Below, in pieces: positions 13,857-17,888 of a DNA stretch of 17,888 nucleotides (the stretch's first letter is position 1; each line of letters starts with the position of its first letter). A program made the translations under genes and the position numbers. Location of the stretch: contig DXZE01000040.1 of the NCBI GenBank assembly GCA_019415435.1, positions 1-17,888 of the forward strand, written 5' to 3'. This DNA is from Erysipelotrichaceae bacterium. Lineage in GTDB: Bacteria; Bacillota_I; Bacilli_A; Erysipelotrichales; Erysipelotrichaceae. The notes under the pieces are model-generated. The model did no database searches. It was not told where the DNA came from and was given only the letters and a program-made list of their open reading frames with translations.

Positions 13857-14006
13857 TTACTTGTTATCCTTGTTCTCGCAGGCCTGATTGGCAATGCCGC
13901 AGCTTGTCTTGCAGGCACTTTGGCAGGATGTCTGGCACTCTCCACAGCCTCCGTTAACAGCGCTTTCCTTCATGTCGCGTGTATCCAGTGTCATGATATG
14001 CTTCAT
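13857..14006 (-). CDS. scfA: SCIFF ribosomal peptide precursor (six cysteines)
   Basis: The 49-residue peptide begins MKHIMTLDTRDMKESA, a leader like that of known SCIFF peptides, and has cysteines at 21, 24, 28, 32, 36 and 43, in the core ECQTSCQSACKTSC. 'Six Cys in forty-five' peptides are nearly universal in Clostridia and relatives. Their function is unresolved. The maturase next door links a core cysteine to a threonine. GAGAGGG lies about 8 nt before the ATG at 14006; a longer frame extends to 14189 but its extra residues run back through the promoter and are not translated. No dedicated protease or exporter is in the window. Confidence 0.96.
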   Translation of the reverse strand: MKHIMTLDTRDMKESAVNGGCGECQTSCQSACKTSCGIANQACENKDNK

Positions 14007-14050
14007 AATTAATCCCTCTCTTTTCAGGCAGAAATGCCTTTGTTCTACTG

Positions 14051-14080
14051 AATATACAACGTTATATAGGTTTATGTCAA
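14051..14080 (-). promoter_or_regulatory. Promoter of the SCIFF operon
   Basis: On the minus strand, TTGACA (14075-14080) is a perfect -35, followed after 18 nt by TATATT (14051-14056). The start would be near 14044, giving a 38-nt leader. A small AGGCA/TGCCT hairpin at about 14027-14040 lies at its 5' end. Confidence 0.75.
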
Positions 14081-14126
14081 GATTGGAAAAGTTTGTGCTT
14101 CTATGTTCAGCAGAAGTATTTTTCTG

Positions 14127-14132
14127 TATAAT
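14127..14132 (+). promoter_or_regulatory. -10 box of the TAXI/GltS operon
   Basis: TATAAT at 14127-14132 lies 27 nt before the ATG and upstream of the GAGAGGAAAG ribosome binding site (14145-14154). The -35 is weak (TGTTCA at 14104-14109, 17-nt spacer). It is divergent from the SCIFF promoter, about 47 bp away, so a shared regulator could act on both. Confidence 0.5.
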
Positions 14133-14158
14133 ATAGCCGTTTTTGAGAGGAAAGTTAC

Positions 14159-15118
14159 ATGAAAAAACATGTTGTTGTACTGATTGCATTATGTATGCTT
14201 GTTCTAAGCGGATGTTCCAGAGTGGAAATACGCTTTGGAACAGCGGCAGAAGGCGGCATTTACAATACCTTTGGCAAAGCCTTTGCCGATATACTGAATG
14301 AAGAATATCATTCCAAATATCAGTTAAATGTAAAGAATACAGCTGGTTCAGCCGCTAATATCCGTCTGTTATCAGAAGGTTATATCCGTATGGGTATAGC
14401 CCAGTCCGATGTAGTGAATGAAATGTACTATGGGGAAACTATCAATGATGGTAAAAGCTATCAGGGATACAGTGCTATAGCAGCTTTATATGAAGAAGAT
14501 GTACAGATTGCGGTCAGAAAAGATTCAGATGTTGAAACATTAGATGATCTCGATGGAAAGACTGTTTCTGTCGGGCAGGAAGAATCTGGTACAGAAAGAA
14601 ATGCAGCCCAGATACTATCTGCATATGGTCTCAGTGAGGAAAATGTCCATATGGTCAATTATGACTATCAGGATGCGATAGAACATCTTCTGGATGGAGA
14701 TGTAGATGTCATGTTTGTAACAGCAGGTGCACCAGCAGATATCTTTAGTGAAAATGCAGATAAGATCCGTTTCCTTTCGATTGAAGAAAACAAGATAGAA
14801 AGAATTCTTTCTATGTTTGATGGCTATGTCAGTGCAACAATCAATAAAGGTACATATAAAGGACAGGATGAAGATGTACGTACAATTGCCGTCAGATCCG
14901 TTTTACTTGCAAGTAATGAAGTACCGGAGGATACGGCACGTATCGTCACGGAAAAGCTGTTTGAACATCAGAAGGAATTATCTGATAAGACTGGAGTAAA
15001 GCTTCTGGATATCGGGGATGCGTCCGCATCACTCAGTATTCCAATTCATCCTGGTGCTGTGGATTATTACAAGCACGCTGGTATAGATGTGGAGGATGGC
15101 AGAGATGCTGACGATTGA
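14159..15118 (+). CDS. TAXI-family TRAP-type substrate-binding lipoprotein
   Basis: The 319-residue product has a lipoprotein signal: basic N-terminus, hydrophobic core 4-16 and lipobox L-S-G-C19, so it would be anchored to the outside of the membrane. The mature part has the TAXI signature features: FGTAAEGGIYNTFGKAFADIL near the start, then N-T-A-G-S-A-A-N-I-R-L-L, G-I-A-Q-S-D, and V-S-V-G in the middle lobe. TAXI proteins bind small carboxylates such as glutamate and normally feed a TRAP permease (DctQM). No TRAP permease is present here; instead the next gene, overlapping by 14 bp, is a GltS-type symporter. The start is supported by GAGAGGAAAG and the signal peptide. Confidence 0.9.
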   Translation: MKKHVVVLIALCMLVLSGCSRVEIRFGTAAEGGIYNTFGKAFADILNEEYHSKYQLNVKNTAGSAANIRLLSEGYIRMGIAQSDVVNEMYYGETINDGKSYQGYSAIAALYEEDVQIAVRKDSDVETLDDLDGKTVSVGQEESGTERNAAQILSAYGLSEENVHMVNYDYQDAIEHLLDGDVDVMFVTAGAPADIFSENADKIRFLSIEENKIERILSMFDGYVSATINKGTYKGQDEDVRTIAVRSVLLASNEVPEDTARIVTEKLFEHQKELSDKTGVKLLDIGDASASLSIPIHPGAVDYYKHAGIDVEDGRDADD

Positions 15119-16283
15119 ATTAGATAAATACCAGACCCTTGCTGTAGCAGCTGCAGTACTGCTGTTAGGTGATTTTCTGAAAAAGAAATTTACCTTTCTT
15201 GAAAAATTCTGTATCCCTTCACCAGTAGCCGGCGGCCTTGTCTTTGCAGTCTTAACATGTGTGTTATATGAACTGCATATTGCAGAACTTGAATTTGATG
15301 ATGTTTTAAGAGAAGTGTGCATGGTACTGTTCTTTACATCAGTTGGCTTTCAGGCAAATCTCAAGGTATTGAAGAGTGGTGGAAAGAGTCTGATTATCTT
15401 TCTGATACTGGTTATCATACTGATCATTACCCAGAATGTTGTGGCAGTAGGAACAGCAGGATTATTACATGCAGATAGTCTTCTGGGTTTATGTACTGGT
15501 TCTATCCCGATGGTTGGAGGACATGGTACAGCAGGTGCGTTTGGACCAATCTTAGAAGATTTTGGTATTACTGGTGCTACAACTATCTGTACGGCTGCCG
15601 CGACATTCGGCTTAATTGCCGGATCTTTGATCGGTGGTCCTATCGGTAATGGCTTAATCAGAAAATATGATCTTTTAACAACAATGCATAAAGATGAGAA
15701 TACGGATTCTAAAGAGGATGATAAGCCATTAAAGGAATATCCTTCTGCGGCTATGGAATTAGCATTAACTGCTGGTATTGGCACGGTTGTATCTTCTGTT
15801 CTTTCCAAGACAGGCATGACTTTTCCGATCTATATCGGGGCCATGATAACTGCAGCTGTATGGCGCAATATAGCGGAATATACCGGTAAACTTCCTGTAC
15901 ACATTGAAGAAATCAACAGTATTGGAGATATCTGCCTTTCCTTATTTCTTGGCATTGCCATGATTACATTGAAGATATGGCAGCTTGCAGATCTTGCGCT
16001 TCCATTAGTTATATTACTGTTAGCACAGCTGGTATTTATGTATATCTATGCCCGTTTTGTTATCTTCAATGTCATGGGAAGAGACTATGATGCGGCTGTT
16101 ATAGCTGCCGGCACATGCGGTTTTGGCATGGGTGCTACACCAAATGCCATGGCTAATATGCAGGCTTTAACTGAAAAGTATGGACCTTCCTTAAAAGCAT
16201 TTATCCTGATACCGATAGTAGGATCCTTATTTGCGGATTTCATCAACAGTCTTGTCATAACAACATTTATTAATATTCTTTAA
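15105..16283 (+). CDS. gltS: GltS-type sodium:glutamate symporter
   Basis: The 392-residue membrane protein has about 10-12 hydrophobic segments in two halves. Conserved GltS segments are IPSPVAGG (37-44), GGHGTAGAFGP (138-148) and TCGFGMGATPNAMANM (337-352), the two re-entrant loops of the family. GltS imports glutamate with Na+. An ATG at 15087 would give six more residues, but GGAGG at 15091-15095 lies 9 nt before the ATG at 15105, so the latter is chosen. It starts inside the end of the TAXI gene, which implies a common mRNA and coupled translation. A weak A/T-rich hairpin follows at about 16285-16305. Confidence 0.93.
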   Translation: MLTIELDKYQTLAVAAAVLLLGDFLKKKFTFLEKFCIPSPVAGGLVFAVLTCVLYELHIAELEFDDVLREVCMVLFFTSVGFQANLKVLKSGGKSLIIFLILVIILIITQNVVAVGTAGLLHADSLLGLCTGSIPMVGGHGTAGAFGPILEDFGITGATTICTAAATFGLIAGSLIGGPIGNGLIRKYDLLTTMHKDENTDSKEDDKPLKEYPSAAMELALTAGIGTVVSSVLSKTGMTFPIYIGAMITAAVWRNIAEYTGKLPVHIEEINSIGDICLSLFLGIAMITLKIWQLADLALPLVILLLAQLVFMYIYARFVIFNVMGRDYDAAVIAAGTCGFGMGATPNAMANMQALTEKYGPSLKAFILIPIVGSLFADFINSLVITTFINIL

Positions 16284-16396
16284 TCAAAAAGCTGCTTCTT
16301 TTTTGAAAAACTTAACGACAAATTAACAGAAAAGGTTTTTAATTATCTTAGAAATGTTTTTGTTCAGTTAAATAATCTAAAAGGAGGCAGTTTTTT

Positions 16397-17632
16397 ATGT
16401 TCAAGGATTTGAACAAACTGGAGAAATCATGGGTGTTATATGACATCGGTAACTCTGCATTCACCATGATGGTATCCACTTTAATCCCGGTGTGGTTTAA
16501 CACTCTTGCGACCAATGGAGGACTCAGTAAGTCGCAATATCTTGCCCATTGGAGCTACGCAACATCCATTGCGACAATCGTTGTTGCTTTTGCCGGACCA
16601 GTCTTAGGATCATTTTCGGATAATCAGGGCAGACGCAAGCCATTGTTTTTAGGTGTGTTATTAATCGGTGCCATCGGCTGTGCACTACTGGGCTGTGTTC
16701 AGAATATGATGGTTTATCTGGTTACATACGTCATCGCCAAGATATGTTATCAGTGTTCTCTTGTCTTATATGATTCCATGTTAACGGATGTTACAACCGA
16801 TGAAAGAATGGACCTGGTATCTTCCAAGGGATATGCATGGGGGTATATCGGTTCCTGCATTCCATTCCTTGCAGCATTAATTCTCTATTATCTTGGCACA
16901 ATCAATAAGCTTCCGATTAAGCTTGGTATAGCATTAGGATTCATCATTGTAGCTGTATGGTGGGTATGCGTCAGTATTCCTTTATTAAAGTCTTATAAAC
17001 AGGAACACTATGTAGATGATGCCGGCAGAGCTTTCCGTGAAAGCTTAAAGAGAATCGGCTATACATTAACGCATATGTATAAACAGGAAAAGAAAGTATT
17101 CTATTTCCTGCTTGCATTCTTCTTCTATATTGATGGTGTATATACAATCATTGATGAAGCAGTAGCTTTTGGTACATCCCTGGGAATCAATCAGATGGGC
17201 CTGTTAGTTGTATTATTACTGACACAGGTTGTGGCCTTTGCCTTTGCCTCATTATTCGGAAAACTTTCCAAAAAATACAGCAGTATCAAATTAATATCTG
17301 TATGTATCTGCGGATACTTTGCAGTAGCTGTATTTGCCTTATTCCTGCATCAGTTATGGCAGTTTGGCATCATGGCATTCATGGTAGGCATGTTCCAGGG
17401 TGCTATTCAGGCTTTATCCCGTTCCTATTATGCATCTATTATTCCGGCAGACAGTTCTGGTGAATACTTTGGACTATATGATATCTGTGGCAAGGGTGCT
17501 TCCTTTATGGGAACGATGCTTATAGGTATCACGGTCAGTATTACCGGCAGTGTCAATATTTCTGTAGCTACATTAGCTATCTTATTTGTTATCGGATTGC
17601 TGTTATTAAGGAAGTCTGCCTTAATAAAATAG
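16397..17632 (+). CDS. UMF1/Atg22-like MFS transporter
   Basis: The 411-residue protein has about 12 membrane segments. SWVLYDIGNSAF (11-22) is the N-terminal signature of the UMF1/Atg22 group, and GSFSDNQGRRKP (71-82) is the MFS motif A between helices 2 and 3. A further conserved stretch is SKGYAWGYIGS; another is SRSYYASIIPADSSGEYFGLYD near the end (split at SRSYYASIIP / ADSSGEYFGLYD). The group includes yeast vacuolar amino acid effluxers; in bacteria substrates are mostly unknown. AAAAGGAGG at 16379-16387 is a strong ribosome binding site 9 nt before the ATG. It has its own unit: 113 bp separate it from GltS. Confidence 0.88.
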   Translation: MFKDLNKLEKSWVLYDIGNSAFTMMVSTLIPVWFNTLATNGGLSKSQYLAHWSYATSIATIVVAFAGPVLGSFSDNQGRRKPLFLGVLLIGAIGCALLGCVQNMMVYLVTYVIAKICYQCSLVLYDSMLTDVTTDERMDLVSSKGYAWGYIGSCIPFLAALILYYLGTINKLPIKLGIALGFIIVAVWWVCVSIPLLKSYKQEHYVDDAGRAFRESLKRIGYTLTHMYKQEKKVFYFLLAFFFYIDGVYTIIDEAVAFGTSLGINQMGLLVVLLLTQVVAFAFASLFGKLSKKYSSIKLISVCICGYFAVAVFALFLHQLWQFGIMAFMVGMFQGAIQALSRSYYASIIPADSSGEYFGLYDICGKGASFMGTMLIGITVSITGSVNISVATLAILFVIGLLLLRKSALIK

Positions 17633-17664
17633 TTAACAATATTAGCCATCTGTTTAAGAAATAG

Positions 17665-17711
17665 CCCGAGAATTCTCCCTTACTTGTATGGGAGATAAAT
17701 CGGGTATTTTT
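17665..17711 (+). terminator. Rho-independent terminator of the MFS gene
   Basis: An inner stem TCTCCC/GGGAGA (17674-17679 and 17690-17695) and an outer CCCGA/TCGGG (17665-17669 and 17700-17704) are separated by a 4-nt by 4-nt internal loop. TATTTTT follows. It could instead belong to the left end of the next IS, but its spacing of about 30 nt after the stop fits a terminator. Confidence 0.75.
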
Positions 17712-17747
17712 AACACTATATGTAATGCAAAATATAAGCTGAATAAA

Positions 17748-17776
17748 TTGATATTTACGAGCATTTGCACTATACT
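17748..17776 (+). promoter_or_regulatory. Promoter of tnpA, likely spanning the IS junction
   Basis: TTGATA (17748-17753) and TATACT (17771-17776) are separated by exactly 17 nt. The A of the ATG at 17783 falls at the predicted +1, and no Shine-Dalgarno site is present. TTTAC at 17754-17758 would be the IS target site, putting the -35 in host DNA. Confidence 0.5.
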
Positions 17777-17888
17777 ATATGTATGAAAGACGACAAGTAT
17801 ATACATGCGCGTACCTGCGTATACAACATCCATTATCACATTGTCTGGTGTGTCAAATACCGGCGTAAGGTGCTGACACCGGACATTG
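17759..17888 (+). mobile_element. Left end of an IS200/IS605-family element (continues beyond window)
   Basis: The presence of tnpA at its start, and TTTAC at 17754-17758 just before the tnpA promoter region, suggest the element begins at about 17759. The exact boundary is uncertain. ATGTAT (17779-17784) and ATACAT (17801-17806) could form a hairpin over the start codon. It has the same orientation as the element at the left edge. Confidence 0.6.
17783..17888 (+). CDS. tnpA: TnpA (Y1 HUH transposase) of an IS200/IS605 element, N-terminal part
   Basis: The open frame from the ATG at 17783 runs to the edge and gives 35 residues. The stretch TCVYNIHYHIVWCVKYRRKVL is split here as TCVYNIHYHIVW and CVKYRRKVL; it is the highly conserved N-terminal strand and loop of the IS200-like Y1 transposase, which cuts single-stranded DNA at hairpin ends. 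The catalytic HUH motif and tyrosine lie beyond the window. There is no ribosome binding site; a promoter places the start codon at +1. It follows the MFS terminator by 71 nt. Confidence 0.92.
   Translation, partial: MKDDKYIHARTCVYNIHYHIVWCVKYRRKVLTPDI

Noticed and set aside
14007..14189. Upstream extension of the SCIFF frame to 110 residues
   Set aside because: The extra residues would run back through the SCIFF and TAXI promoters; the short form has a ribosome binding site and the expected family length.
15350..15817. Long leftward open frame opposite the gltS gene
   Set aside because: A shadow of a hydrophobic coding sequence; no start signal and low-complexity composition.
16284..16396. 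Terminator after gltS in the gap before the MFS gene
   Set aside because: Only an A/T pairing of CAAAAAG with CTTTTTTG at 16285-16305 is present; too weak to call.
1..17888. CRISPR arrays, phage genes, integrase or attachment site at the tRNAs
   Set aside because: No regularly spaced direct repeats were seen, and no tRNA 3' end is duplicated downstream.

Overview
The window looks like chromosomal DNA of a low-GC Bacillota, probably Erysipelotrichia or a nearby gut lineage. The grounds are A/T-rich codon use, Bacillota-style ribosome binding sites and tRNAs (a mix with and without encoded CCA), and a SCIFF peptide with its radical SAM maturase. No 16S rRNA or taxonomic marker is present, so the placement is inference.

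Left edge (1-226): the last codons of an IS605-type TnpB and the right-end hairpin of its element abut a 5'-truncated DUF6282-like hydrolase gene. Then come a PAP2-family membrane phosphatase (237-1184), a PII-like regulator translationally coupled to a CPA2-type cation/proton antiporter (1269-2788), and a MATE exporter (2868-4283) whose 3' end overlaps a convergent gamma-carbonic-anhydrase-like gene. A three-gene rightward unit (4783-6219: small unknown protein, metallophosphoesterase, unknown protein) converges with a leftward pair (membrane protein, alanine racemase) at a shared bidirectional terminator.

Middle (7849-8741): a strong promoter drives six tRNAs (Val, Thr, Tyr, Gln, Lys, Gly), ended by a terminator nested inside a 13-bp inverted repeat. 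The right arm of that repeat reaches the start codon of a 47-codon ORF. A HisJ-like PHP phosphoesterase and a second MATE exporter follow as a coupled pair.

Right part: a leftward operon encodes the SCIFF Cys-rich precursor peptide, its radical SAM/SPASM maturase and, overlapping the maturase, an Orn/Lys/Arg-decarboxylase-type PLP enzyme. Divergent from it are a TAXI-family (TRAP-type) lipoprotein binding protein and an overlapping GltS-type glutamate/Na+ symporter. This pairing is odd because no TRAP permease is present. A UMF1/Atg22-like MFS transporter and its terminator follow, and the window ends inside the tnpA gene of another IS200/IS605 element in the same orientation as the first.

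The points most worth following up are the TAXI-GltS pair, the SCIFF-decarboxylase coupling, the PII-antiporter unit with a terminator in its leader, and the predicted TnpB guide at the left edge. Family names come from recognising motifs by eye; no search was run.
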